From Amycolatopsis sp. FDAARGOS 1241 (GTDB taxonomy: Bacteria > Actinomycetota > Actinomycetes > Mycobacteriales > Pseudonocardiaceae), in the NCBI RefSeq assembly GCF_016889705.1, contig NZ_CP069526.1:5394001-5458000 (forward strand): a stretch of 64,000 nucleotides of DNA, in the 5' to 3' direction. The position numbers were made by a program, and so were the translations under genes. This document shows positions 44,806 through 53,451 of this stretch, one piece after another; within the stretch, counting starts at the first letter, position 1; the number at the start of each line of letters is the position of its first letter. A model generated the notes under the pieces. That model had not been told where the DNA came from. It did not search any database and was given only the letters and a program-made list of their open reading frames with translations.

Positions 44806-45459
44806 ACGCTAGGGTTTCGAGGCCAGCCGGCAGGGCAGGAACGTCTGAACGCAGGATGGTTTCGCCTGGCGAACGGCTACCCACAGTGTGTAGAGCTACG
44901 GGGAATTCACTGCACGGTTGATGAACGGAGCAAGTTTGAAATCCGGAGCGGCGCCGACCGGCCCGCTCGATGCTTGGCCTCGGTCATGTGGCTGCGATGT
45001 CCGGGTTGCTGAGACCATGGTCACCGGGCGCCCACGTTAATCGTGGTGCTTGGTCGGTCGGCTTGTCCAGACTGGCCTCGTGGTTGAAGCGTGCAGACAT
45101 CACCTGGTCAAGCTGCGGCGGCGATCTGTGATGCGCCCCGGGTCTGGTGCAGGCCTCGTTGTCTGTCACCGAGCCCGGGCGGGCTCGAGGGGTTGATCGT
45201 AGCGTGACGCTTGGTGGCTGGCTTCGGTCTGGGCTGGGGTGCGCTGGCCGAGCTCGCCGTGGACACGGCGATGGTTGTACCAGTCGATGTATTCGGCGAC
45301 GGCGATCTCGACATCGCGAACTGATTGCCAACCGCGACGACGGACAACAGGGTTATGGATCAATTCTCCCTTGAACAGCGAGTTGAAGGCCTCGGCCATC
45401 GCGTTATCGTAGGAATCTCCACGCGAACCGACCGAGGCGACCACTGCCGCGTCCGCTAA

Positions 45460-46327
45460 GAGCTTGTCTCATTTGGCGAGTTTCTTGTGGCAGGTGATGG
45501 TGGCGGCGAGGGTGAGGAAGGCGAGGTAGTGGCCGGCTTTGCGTTCGTAGCGGATGGTCAGTCGCCGGTAGCCGGTCAGCCAGGCGATGGACCGTTCGAT
45601 CACCCACCGGTGTTTGCCGAGTTTCTCGGCGGATTCGATGCCCTTGCGGGCGATGCGCGGGACGATCCCGCGCTGGCGCAGCCAGGCGCGCAGGGCGGGG
45701 ATGTCGTAGGCCTTGTCGGAGTGGAGTTTGGCCGGTTTCCGGCGCCGCGGTCCGCGGCGCGATCGGATCGGCGGCAGCGCGTTGACCAGAGGTCTGAGCG
45801 CGTGGCTGTCGTGAGTGTTGGCCGCGGAGATCGCGACGGTCAGGGGCAGCCCGGCCCCGTCGGACAGTACGTGGATCTTCGAGCCCGGTTTGCCGCGGTC
45901 GACCGGGCTCGGACCGGTCAGACCGCCCCCCTTTTGGCCCTGACGGATGCTCCGTCGAGGACCGCGCGAGACCAGTCGATCAAACCCCGGCCGCCCAGTT
46001 CGTCCAGCACTGCCTGATGCAACTGCCGCCACAGCCCGGCCTCGGTCCATTCGGTGAACGTCCGGTGCGCCGTGGGCACCGATACCCCGAACGAGGGCGG
46101 CAGGTGCCGCCACGCACAACCACTGGTCAACACGAACACGATCGCCGTGAACACCGCCCGCGGATCAGTCCGCGCACGACCACCACCCTGCGGACGCTCC
46201 TTTGCCGGCGGGACCAGCGGTTCCACCAACGCCCACAAGTCATCGGGCACCAGCCGTTGCGACAGCGAGTCGATCACGGTACAAGATCATTGCAGCCCAG
46301 CGGGAAAGATCCAAACGAGACACGCTC
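45460..46327 (-). mobile_element. IS5-family insertion sequence, copy 2, 868 bp
   Basis: Same length, ends and orientation as copy 1. I could find two base differences: A39049/G45690 and C39079/A45720. TAA flanks both sides (45457-45459 and 46328-46330). Nested inside the IS3 element. Confidence 0.93.
45469..46277 (-). CDS. IS5-family transposase, copy 2
   Basis: Identical organisation to 38828-39636: OrfA from 46277, slippery AAAAGGGGGG (minus strand) at 45926-45935, OrfB to 45469. It differs from copy 1 by Cys to Arg (LRAWLRQ) and Ala to Ser (HSDKAYD, next to the catalytic Asp). No disrupting mutation is seen, so it may be active. Confidence 0.88.
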
Positions 46328-47035
46328 TAAGCGCTCGGTATAGCGAATGGCTCGATATTGAACTCCGCGATCGGAATGATGGACGAGTCCAGTCACGTCT
46401 CGTCCGACTTCGTTGCCTGGCCCAGATTCCCATCTCCAGTGCATCGAGGGCGAGATTCGTGTGCAGCGAGGTCGACACTTGCCAACCGACGACCATTCGG
46501 GAGAACACATCGATGACGAACGCGGCATACACCCAGCCGGAAAACGTCCGAATGTAGGTGATGTCCGCTACCCAGAGCTGGTTCGGCTGGTCGGCGGTGA
46601 AGCGGCGGCCGACCAGGTCCGCCGGAGACGGCGAAGCCGCAGCAGCGATGGTGGCCCTGGGCCGCCTGCCTCGCCGTAGCCCCTGCAGACCCTTCTGGCG
46701 CATCAGCCGCTCGACCGTGCAGCGAGCCACGCGAATTCCCTCACGGTTGAGTCGGGCATGGACCTTCCGCGCTCCGTAGACGCCGTAATTCTCGCGGAAC
46801 ACGCGCTCGATCTCAGTCAGCAGTTCTGCGTCTCGCACAGCACGTTTCGACGGTGCGCGCTTCTTGGCTGACCAATACGTTCTCGGGGCGATCCGCCCAT
46901 CCGCAGCGTTCAAGACTGCACAGATCGACTCGACCCCGAGATTCTTCCCCTCGACAACTCGCTCGCGGTGGTCGTCGATATAGTCGACGACCACCGCGAG
47001 GGGAACCTCCCGCCGAGGCGTGGAATAGTCAGGAG

Positions 47036-47356
47036 TTACTTGATTTTGCGGTCGAGCTCCGCGGCGGCGAAAAACGCCGAGGCCGTCTTCAGGATCTCGT
47101 TCGCCCGCCGCAACTCACGCACCTCGCGTTCCAGCTCGGCGATCCGCGCGGCATCGTCGCTGGTGCGGCCGGGTGCCGTGCCGGCGTCGATCTCGGCGCG
47201 CTTGACCCACGTCCGCAACGCTTCAGGGTGCACGTCCAACTGGCCCGCGACCCGGCGGATCACCGCCATCCGCTGACCCTGGGCAGCGATCGCGTCCAAC
47301 GCCATCCGCGTCGCCCGCTCACGCAGCTCGTCGCTGTACTTCTTCGGTGCCGGCAT
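47036..47356 (-). CDS. IS3-family OrfA (106 aa)
   Basis: MPAPKKYSDELRERATRMAL, then QRMAVIRRVAGQLDVHPEAL (HTH), RTWVKRAEIDAG and the zipper AARIAELEREVRELRRANEI with LKTASAFFAA. First ORF of the interrupted IS3 element. Intact, but useless without OrfB. ATG 47356 rather than 47389, because OrfA proteins of this type start at MPAPKKY. Confidence 0.85.
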   Translation of the reverse strand: MPAPKKYSDELRERATRMALDAIAAQGQRMAVIRRVAGQLDVHPEALRTWVKRAEIDAGTAPGRTSDDAARIAELEREVRELRRANEILKTASAFFAAAELDRKIK

Positions 47357-47407
47357 GCTCTGCATCCTCCCTGGGATCAGAGCCTGCACAGAACTCGGGG
47401 CGCATCA

Positions 47408-48049
47408 CTGCGGGGCCTGACGCCGTTGTTGCCTGCGCGCTTTCCGGGTACCGTGGCCCGATTCTTCTTACGGTGGCGAAGGCTCTCCTGGCCGGCACCC
47501 GCGCCACATCGACGCAGGTTGGCGAGCTTTCGGGCCATATCACGCACCGACGAGAGCCAAGGTTAGGACGGGACTCCGCCAACGACTCTCTTGGCCCTTC
47601 ACCTCGCGCGTGTGGCTAGTGAGCGTATCCCAGAGGGACTCGTACCCCCACGCCGACGACCAGCAGGTTCGCAAGTAAGAACTTCCAGCCCGCAGAGAAG
47701 TCGCTGGCCAGAGACCAAACTGTGTGTCCGAGGACGACCTTGCTCGCTAACCACAACGCTCCGGATCCCTGGCTGACCTGCAGGTTCCCACTAGTTGGAC
47801 CCTGAGCCACCCCACGCCCCATGGGCACTACAACGCTGGCCGCTATCGAGAAGTTCGCCCGCTGACACGTCGCCACCTCGCCCGGCAGGGCGGGGTGGCG
47901 ATCCGGTCGATCGTGTCGTTGTCGCAGTCGATCTCGACCATGACCGGGACGACGTAGCGGACCCGGCGCTGGCCAGGAAGCGCCCGCGCCGCGACCCGGA
48001 CGGCGACGTCGACTTGGACGGCTGAGCGTCCCGGCGTAACGTCGAGTTT
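47408..48049. other. Stretch without a confident gene
   Basis: A minus-strand stretch at about 47620-47780 (GALWLASKVVLGHTVWSLAS, WKFLLANLLVVGVGVRV) looks like the hydrophobic C-terminus of a lost membrane protein. A plus-strand Asp-rich frame (47850-48025) is not convincing. Confidence 0.35.
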
Positions 48050-48604
48050 ATGTCGTTTCGGGACGGCCAGTACCGGTCCGGTCCGCAGTCGGCCGAGCTA
48101 TTGGTGAAGACGCGGCGCACTGGACTCGGCTCGCGCGTCGGGCACGATCTCACGATCGAGGCGTCAGAGTGGGTTGCCGCCGTGTCGGTGAACACGGCGG
48201 ACCCCGCGTTGTCCTCGGTCTCGGTCGACGTCGTCGCCGGCTCGCTGCGGGTGCGGTCCGGAAGCGGCGGAATCAAACCGCTCACCGACTCCGACCGCGC
48301 CGAGATCGAGAAAAACATTCAGACGAAGATTTTGCACACCGACCGATATCACGCAATCACGTTCCACTCGACGCGAGTCATCCAAGATGGCGAATCGCTC
48401 ACCGTCGACGGCAATCTGACCATCATGGACCAGTCACACCCGATCACCGTGCTGGCGACGGTCAGCGACGACCGCAGGATCCGAGGCGGCGCAACCATAG
48501 TCCAGACACAATGGGGCATCAAACCCTATTCGGCGTTTTTCGGGGCGCTGAAGCTGGCAAACGAGGTCGCAATCGAATTCGACGCGGAACTCACCCCGCC
48601 CTAG
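48050..48604 (+). CDS. YceI family protein (184 aa)
   Basis: YceI proteins form a lipocalin-like barrel binding polyisoprenoid-type lipids. Visible: QSAELLVKTRRTGLGSRVGH (the F/L-x-x-H start), DLTIEASEWVAAVSV, EIEKNIQTKILHTDRYHAIT, LTVDGNLTIMDQSHPITVLA and GIKPYSAFFGALKLANEVAI. No signal peptide, so this is the cytosolic actinobacterial subtype. ATG 48050 lies about 12 bases after GTCGAG. Intact. It faces the zinc-finger-like gene tail to tail. Confidence 0.88.
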   Translation: MSFRDGQYRSGPQSAELLVKTRRTGLGSRVGHDLTIEASEWVAAVSVNTADPALSSVSVDVVAGSLRVRSGSGGIKPLTDSDRAEIEKNIQTKILHTDRYHAITFHSTRVIQDGESLTVDGNLTIMDQSHPITVLATVSDDRRIRGGATIVQTQWGIKPYSAFFGALKLANEVAIEFDAELTPP

Positions 48605-48617
48605 CCACGCAGAATCA

Positions 48618-49133
48618 TCAGGCCGGCCGCCGCTCGCCGAAATGCAGCATACTGGGTGCCGGCTGAGCGCGGTGGTCGTGGACAGTGGCGAGGCTGGCCC
48701 GGCAGGCGCTCACAATCTGGCGAGTGGCGATGCCCTTGGGGGTGCGGCGGCAGCGCGGGCAAGCCATTGTCACGTCGCCAGTGAGCTCGTCGATAGCCAC
48801 CGTGACTGCGCACTGACAGTCACGGCACCAGCGATGACCCGTGACTGGGCTGGCATGCTCGGGGGAGGCGATGCACTGATGGATCCACCGACGGTGGGCG
48901 GGGCAGGTCAGCCGCTCGAACGGGGACAGGCCGGTCTCGACGGCGGCGTCTTCGGCGGCCAGCTGCGCGGCCAGGCTGCGGTCGGCCAGGTCCGCATAGC
49001 GGCGGCTGGCGGACGCGGCCGCGCGATGCTGGGCTATCAGGGACACGACAGCGTCGGCCCGCCGGTGGACCGAGAGCCGGGTCTCGCCGCCGGTCGGCGT
49101 TCTCGCCGTAACGAAGGTCTGCTGGAACATCAT
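48618..49133 (-). CDS. Zinc-knuckle-like hypothetical protein (about 171 aa)
   Basis: MMFQQTFVTARTPTGGETRL start, a helical middle (RRYADLADRSLAAQLAAEDA), then CPAHRRWIHQC, GHRWCRDCQCAV and MACPRCRRTPKG: four CxxC/CxxxH-like pairs suggesting two zinc sites. GGGAAAGG precedes tandem ATGs at 49133 and 49130. The last 210 bp are duplicated in inverted orientation at 38606-38815. Function unknown. Confidence 0.65.
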   Translation of the reverse strand: MMFQQTFVTARTPTGGETRLSVHRRADAVVSLIAQHRAAASASRRYADLADRSLAAQLAAEDAAVETGLSPFERLTCPAHRRWIHQCIASPEHASPVTGHRWCRDCQCAVTVAIDELTGDVTMACPRCRRTPKGIATRQIVSACRASLATVHDHRAQPAPSMLHFGERRPA

Positions 49134-49317
49134 CGCCCTTTCCCACGGAGACAAGGCCGGTCAGGACCTCGCTCCTGAGCCACGCACGCCATTGGTCGCT
49201 GTCTGAGGTCAAGTCTCGCTCACCAACCCGGGCATGTCGTCACAGCAGGCAACCATCCTGGCGTAGCTGCTCGCCGGGGCTGCGCGATACCAGCTACCAG
49301 GAAGCGGCACAGCTGGC

Positions 49318-49581
49318 TCAAACTTCGTCACGCTGACTCATTCCCCTCGCAGCGGCGCATCGTGGTAGTCCGGAATTCCCCGGGGGGATGGTCAGCGCGG
49401 AAAGCGCGCCGGCGGCAGCCGCGACGGCGAACGCCACCCGGAACCCGTCGGCCGTGGGTACGGACACCGGCCCCACCTGAACGGTGAGCGCGGCTAGGAG
49501 CGACCCGATGACGGCCGAAGAAATCGCTGTCCCGAGCGTCCGCGCAAGGCCGTCGAGGCCGGAAACCCACCGGCGGATCAC
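49318..49581 (-). pseudogene. MFS drug-exporter C-terminal fragment
   Basis: Reads GLDGLARTLGTAISSAVIGS, LLAALTVQVGPVSVPTADGF, RVAFAVAAAAGALSALTIP. This is the last two helices of an EmrB/QacA-type MFS exporter (the ARTLGTAISSAV block). The rest of the gene is replaced by IS3 sequence from about 49575. Confidence 0.6.
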
Positions 49582-50397
49582 AGCTTGCCAAGGCGGGCCT
49601 GCCGGCGTCGGCGGTGGTAGGTGCGTTCGATCCAGGTCACGATCGCCAGGCGCAGCTCGTCACGGGTTTGCCAGCGTTGCCGGTCCAGGACATTGTTCTG
49701 CAGCAATGCGAGGAAGGACTCCATCGCGGCGTTGTCGCCGCATGCGCCGACTCGGCCCATCGATCCGCGTAAACCGTTGCGGTGTAATGTGTTCACGAAC
49801 TTCCACGACCGGAATTGGCTGGCCCCTGTCCGAGTGCACGATCGTGCCGGCCGGGTCTCGCTGCCGGACTGCGTTACGCAACGCCGACGCGGCCAGTCAC
49901 GCCGTCATCCGCGAGTCGATCGAGTAACCGACGATCCGGCCGGAGCAGACGCCCTTGATCGCGCAGAGATCCAGCTTGCCCTCGGCGGTGGGATGTTCGG
50001 TGATGTCGGTCGGCTACAGCCGGTCTGCGGCGTCGGCGGTGAACCTCTTGTGCACCAGGTCGTCGTGCACCGGTGGCCCGGCCCGTCTGGTCAGGCCCTT
50101 CTTCTTCGCGAACACCGACCAGATCTTCTGCTGAGCGCACAGCCGCGCGACCCGGTTCAGTCCGGCCGTGATGCCATGGGCCGGCGGTTCATCGGCGATG
50201 AACCGATATCCGAACGCGGGGTCGTCGCGATGGATGTCGAGCGCGGTGTTGATCAGGTAGGCGTCGTCGAGATCGCGGCGGGTGAGCGGGCTGCTTTCCA
50301 GGCGGAGTAGGCCTGCGTGGAGAACCGCAGGACCCGACAGGTCACCGCGACGGGGATCCCGTCGGCGGCCAGGTCCTTGACCAGCGGGTATGTCATT
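49578..50397 (-). pseudogene. IS3-family OrfB with several stops
   Basis: Pieces: LTRRDLDDAYLINTALDIHR, FGYRFIADEPPAHGI and RFTADAADRL, then TAG where TGG (Trp) is expected before PTDITEHPTAEGKLDLCAIK; a TGA after SRMTA; then LRNAVRQRDPAGTIVHSDRG, and in another frame GSMGRVGACGDNAAMESFLA and LLQNNVLDRQRWQTRDEL. At least two nonsense codons and two frameshifts. Confidence 0.75.
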
Positions 50398-50713
50398 TTG
50401 GGGAGATTTCCTTGGCGAAGTACGCCGCGGCCCGGCGCAGGATGTCGTTCTCCTGCCCGAGCAGCTTGGTGCGTGTGCGCAGTTCACGCAGCTCCGCCGA
50501 CTCCGTGGTCGTGGTGCCGGGCCGGATCCGGTCTTCGGTGTCGGCGATCTTGAGCCAGCGGTGCAGGCAGGACTCGCAGATCCCGAAGTCTTTCGCGACC
50601 TGCGAGATCGGTGCTTCGCCCTTGCGGGCGACCGCGACCACGTCGCGGCGGAACTCCGGCGGCAACGCTTTCGGAATGTCGGACAACCCTTCCAGCGAGG
50701 AACGCATCCTCAC
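50393..50713 (-). CDS. IS3-family OrfA (106 aa)
   Basis: KALPPEFRRDVVAVARKGEA, QVAKDFGICESCLHRWLKIA (HTH) and a C-terminal zipper AELRELRTRTKLLGQENDIL with RRAAAYFAKE. Intact but part of a dead element. Confidence 0.82.
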   Translation of the reverse strand: MRMRSSLEGLSDIPKALPPEFRRDVVAVARKGEAPISQVAKDFGICESCLHRWLKIADTEDRIRPGTTTTESAELRELRTRTKLLGQENDILRRAAAYFAKEISPK

Positions 50714-50804
50714 AGGTCAGGAGTCAACCAAACCAGGAGCAGTCCCTCCGAGGCTGCATACAAACAGTGCGCCACCCGAACAAAAGCGAGCAACCTAGGC
50801 GGAG

Positions 50805-51194
50805 TCAACTCCGAGAACGTGTCCAAAATTCTTTGAATTCGTTTGTTACGCCATAAAATTCACCCTTCCTTCGTTGCTCATTCAAATCTGGCGAACCATC
50901 GAACGCGATCTTCCTGTATTCATCAGCCGGAAGATCTGGAAGCTTCTTCCTACGCTTTCGCGCCAGGTCCCGGGCCACGCCCTCCTTCACGAAGACTGCG
51001 GCGGCAGCAATAGCGGTTGCCATCATCATACTAGATCCACTAGGAGACTCTGGGCCATACGAGATCAACCAATTGGCAACCCCGCATACCTTCATAAAGT
51101 CTTCATTACTCGAGGACCCTACCCACTGGGCTGCCTCATCTTCGCCATACTCGATCAGGTGTCGCGCAGTCAGCCCTCGAGTAGTCGATAGCAT
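50805..51194 (-). CDS. Candidate immunity protein of an orphan toxin tip (129 aa)
   Basis: AT-richer than its surroundings. MLSTTRGLTARHLIEYGEDE, DFMKVCGVANWLISYGPE, then a hydrophobic stretch SSMMMATAIAAAAVFVKEG and a basic helix ARDLARKRRKKLPDLPADEY. It begins 72 bp after the stop of the minus-strand nuclease-type toxin tip (51266-51673), with a GGAGGGATA ribosome-binding site, the order expected for an immunity gene. No family recognised. Confidence 0.5.
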   Translation of the reverse strand: MLSTTRGLTARHLIEYGEDEAAQWVGSSSNEDFMKVCGVANWLISYGPESPSGSSMMMATAIAAAAVFVKEGVARDLARKRRKKLPDLPADEYRKIAFDGSPDLNEQRRKGEFYGVTNEFKEFWTRSRS

Positions 51195-51265
51195 TATCCC
51201 TCCAAGCAGTAGTTAATGACACGGACGAAGACACCTGTCATCTTACACTGCCAAGCACCGACTGG

Positions 51266-51673
51266 TCATACATTCTTATCCACCACGCCTACGATCCTCA
51301 TTTCTCCGGAATTTCCCAACCCCTGAGCAATGCTTCCCTGATGAACCCAGTTGTCAAATCGCTTTTGAGCGGCAGTCTTAGTGGCGCCACCACCACTCTT
51401 AATTTCACTCCCTTCAAATTCTCCATTTCCCAAGTCTATTGCGCCATCATAGACTCGGATTTGCGAGCCGTTCCCTCGAACATAAACTCTTCCTCGGACT
51501 ACCGTATTTCCAGCTTGCTCAAGCTGGTCCCAGACTAACTTCTCCGCTTCTGCGCCGACGTTGGCGCCTAGCGACCCTGCAAACTTCCCATCCCCGGTAC
51601 GGATCGATCCGCCGTCGTAGCGGAATACTCCTGGTTCGACTTCTTCGAGACACTCGAGCGGGTGGGATATCGC
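51266..51673 (-). pseudogene. Orphan toxin tip, PD-(D/E)XK nuclease-like, no start
   Basis: Open frame without a start codon, reading EEVEPGVFRYDGGSIRTGDG, EAEKLVWDQLEQAGNTVVRG, RVYVRGNGSQIRVYDGAIDL and GNGEFEGSEIKSGGGATKTA, then QKRFDNWVHQGSIAQGLG and a C-terminal RIVGVVDKNV. The order YDGAID...SEIKSG (Asp, then Glu-x-Lys) is the core of PD-(D/E)XK nucleases used as C-terminal toxin domains. The GC content is visibly lower. Probably a silent cassette displaced from a full-length toxin gene. Confidence 0.6.
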
Positions 51674-51857
51674 TCAGGCAGCAGTCGGGTGCCTCGGCGG
51701 CATCGTGGGCGCCTACCAGGCGTATGGCGCGCTTGCCACCTACGCCGCTAGCGTAATCGGCCCGCTCAGCGAGGGCGTCGCACAAGGCCTGCTCCTGGCG
51801 ACCGGATGTGCCGCCGGGGCGTTGGGGCTGAAATTCACGCCCAACCCGAACGCGTAA
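51621..51857 (+). pseudogene. C-terminal fragment of a Gly/Ala-rich hydrophobic peptide
   Basis: From about 51660: GWDIAQAAVGCLGGIVGAYQ, AYGALATYAASVIGPLSEGV, AQGLLLATGCAAGALGLKF, ending TPNPNA and TAA. Two Cys flank a hydrophobic core; no start codon in frame. It resembles a small membrane or bacteriocin-like peptide but no family is recognised. A tandem small membrane ORF follows 29 bp later. Confidence 0.4.
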
Positions 51858-51886
51858 CCGTCGATCCGACATAAGGAAGGACCGCA

Positions 51887-52120
51887 ATGCCAGACAACGA
51901 CAGGTCACCCGTCAGCAGTACTCCGCCGCCTCCAGGAGCCTTCTGGGGTGGCCTGTCGCTTGTCGTCTTGGCCCTCGTTGGCCTGGGAGTTGCCATCGCG
52001 GCCATCTCCGGAGCGATCGGCGGCGCGACGATCATCTACATCATCGCCGGATTCGTTCTGGCAATCTGTGGGGGAACACTGGGCAGCATGATCTTGTATG
52101 CCTGGAACCGGAACAGATAG
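51887..52120 (+). CDS. Small two-helix membrane protein (77 aa)
   Basis: GGAAGG six bases before ATG 51887. The polar N-terminus MPDNDRSPVSSTPPPPGAF is followed by two transmembrane helices (GGLSLVVLALVGLGVAIAAI and IIYIIAGFVLAICGGTLGSM) and a short basic end. Unknown function; position directly after the hydrophobic peptide fragment suggests joint expression. Confidence 0.6.
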   Translation: MPDNDRSPVSSTPPPPGAFWGGLSLVVLALVGLGVAIAAISGAIGGATIIYIIAGFVLAICGGTLGSMILYAWNRNR

Positions 52121-52124
52121 CCCC

Positions 52125-52451
52125 ATGAACACCTCACGCTGGGGCCGACGGTCTCGGCCACTCCTTATCGGTATCGCGGTGTTCTGGGCAGTCGCCGCCG
52201 GCATCACCATCTACAACGCCGTCGCCCATCCACAGCGCGTCAGTCTGTTCAGTCTTCGCAGCGTCGTTGATCACCATGACCGTGATCAACGAAAAAAAGG
52301 GCCCGAAGGCGGTAGTCGTACACGCTCAATGAGCAAGACTTGCTGGGTCCAGACAGAGCGAGGGGCCCCGCCTCCTGGGGAGCGGAGCGGGGTCGTTCGT
52401 TCTGTTCGTCAGCGTTCCGATGCCACGCCACACGCTGGTCGGCAACTATGA
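52125..52451 (+). CDS. Small one-helix membrane protein, C-terminus doubtful
   Basis: ATG 52125, four bases after the previous stop. MNTSRWGRRSRPLLIGIAVF continues WAVAAGITIYNAVAHPQRVS: a basic N-terminus and one transmembrane helix. After about residue 45 the frame runs through a palindrome and becomes low-complexity, so the true end may be lost. Function unknown. Confidence 0.4.
   Translation: MNTSRWGRRSRPLLIGIAVFWAVAAGITIYNAVAHPQRVSLFSLRSVVDHHDRDQRKKGPEGGSRTRSMSKTCWVQTERGAPPPGERSGVVRSVRQRSDATPHAGRQL
52267..52289. repeat. Palindrome TTGATCAC-N7-GTGATCAA
   Basis: Perfect 8-bp arms around CATGACC, followed on the plus strand by CGAAAAAAA. On neither strand does a T tract follow the hairpin, so it is not a standard terminator; it could be an operator or a recombination point. 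52452-52799 holds no supportable gene. Confidence 0.4.
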
Positions 52452-52799
52452 CGCCACACGCGGAGCGGATGGAAGTTCGGCGTACGCAGCGCCCCCGAGA
52501 GCGTGACATTGGCGAGGGACACGGCACGCTTTACAGGTCTGTCCAGCGGAAACGCCGACCAGCCACGTGTGTCTCGCGACCGAACGTTTCTGACGCACGT
52601 GGGTACGAACTAGATTCCGACCGAGCACGTAGCCCACAACCCCGAACCGGCGGCAACTCGCTTTACCACTCAGAAACCGAACGACGGGACGCCTACCCAG
52701 AGTGCCTGCACATCTACAATCACCACCGCAACGCGAAGGAGTGCCCGGAATCATCTGGTTCCGGGCACTCCCGTCTCTAATCTCAAGAGCCTGGCGGCG

Positions 52800-53055
52800 A
52801 CCTCACGGGGTTAAACAGCGCCCCGCGACCGCGGGCGGGATCACGTTCCTGCACCTCGAGGACGAGACGGGCATGGCCAATGTGATCGTGTTGATCAGAC
52901 TGTGGCGCCGCGAACGAAAGCTGTGGCTGTCCAGCCCGGCGCTGCTGGTGCGCGGCATCGCCCAGGTCGGGCAGGGCACCGTGTCCCTCGTCGCCGACCA
53001 GGTCATCCCGCTCGACCTCAAGAGCCTCGCCAGCAGCAGCCGCGACTTCCGCTGA
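52800..53055 (+). pseudogene. dnaE2: DnaE2 (error-prone Pol III alpha) C-terminal fragment
   Basis: Reads GITFLHLEDETGMANVIVLI, ALLVRGIAQVGQGTVSLVAD and ends KSLASSSRDFR. This is the OB-fold C-terminus of DnaE2 (GGITFLNLEDETGM...SRDFR). Only about 80 residues remain. 53056-53451 has no gene; it includes short A/T-rich direct and inverted patches around 53220-53285. Confidence 0.7.
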
Positions 53056-53451
53056 ACGAGGATCATCCGGGTGCGTGGCCCACCGGGCTGGGGCAGCCCA
53101 GGAGAGGGCACCGCTGCGGCAGCGTTGCAGATTGTGATCAGACATCGCGCGCGCCTTCGGCGCCGACACGTTTTCATGTCATTTCAGGTCGACAACGTCC
53201 ACTCGACTGGACCACTCGGCTACAAAATGAGGGTTTTGTATCGCATGCGCACAAAATCGCACGCAAGTGCATAGTGTGCACCGACGCCTGTGGAATGGTC
53301 CGAATCTGCGAGGCCCGGTCCGCGCCCACGGCCTCGGCTGCCGACCGCGCTGCGCCGCGGCGTCGGAATTTTCCGCAGGCGGGCGTGCGGCTGGCGCGGC
53401 GCGTAACGGGGCGGGTGGACGTCGCGATCTTCCTCGCGAAACGAGGAGATC

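Larger units (their letters stand above)
45166..46994 (-). pseudogene. IS3-family OrfB, split by IS5 and frameshifted
   Basis: N-terminal part (46994-46331): ICAVLNAADGRIAPRTYWSA, IERVFRENYGVYGARKVHAR, LWVADITYIRTFSGWVYAAF with the first catalytic Asp. A frame change near 46425 separates WARQ from GRDVTGLVHHSDRGVQYRAI (second Asp). Then IS5 at the TTA codon of TERL. The last part (45456-45166) reads ADAAVVASVGSRGDSYDNAM, AEAFNSLFKGELIH with the Glu, and YNHRRVHGELGQRTPAQTE. Removing IS5 plus one TTA restores TERLADAAVVASVG exactly. Confidence 0.88.
45129..47407 (-). mobile_element. IS3-family element interrupted by IS5 copy 2
   Basis: Ends TGATGCGCCCCGGGTCTGG (45129) and, read inward from 47407, TGATGCGCCCCGAGTTCTG. 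Flanking CTG at 45126-45128 and 47408-47410 is the 3-bp target duplication typical of IS3. Without the nested IS5 and its duplication the element is about 1.41 kb. OrfB also carries a frameshift near 46425. Confidence 0.9.
49578..50720 (-). mobile_element. IS3-family element, inactive
   Basis: OrfA intact at 50393-50713; OrfB carries nonsense codons and frameshifts (next entries). It truncates the MFS gene on its left. Confidence 0.75.

Noticed and set aside
52267..52289. Palindrome next to A7 as an intrinsic terminator
   Set aside because: On the plus strand A, not T, follows the hairpin, and on the minus strand the T run precedes it.
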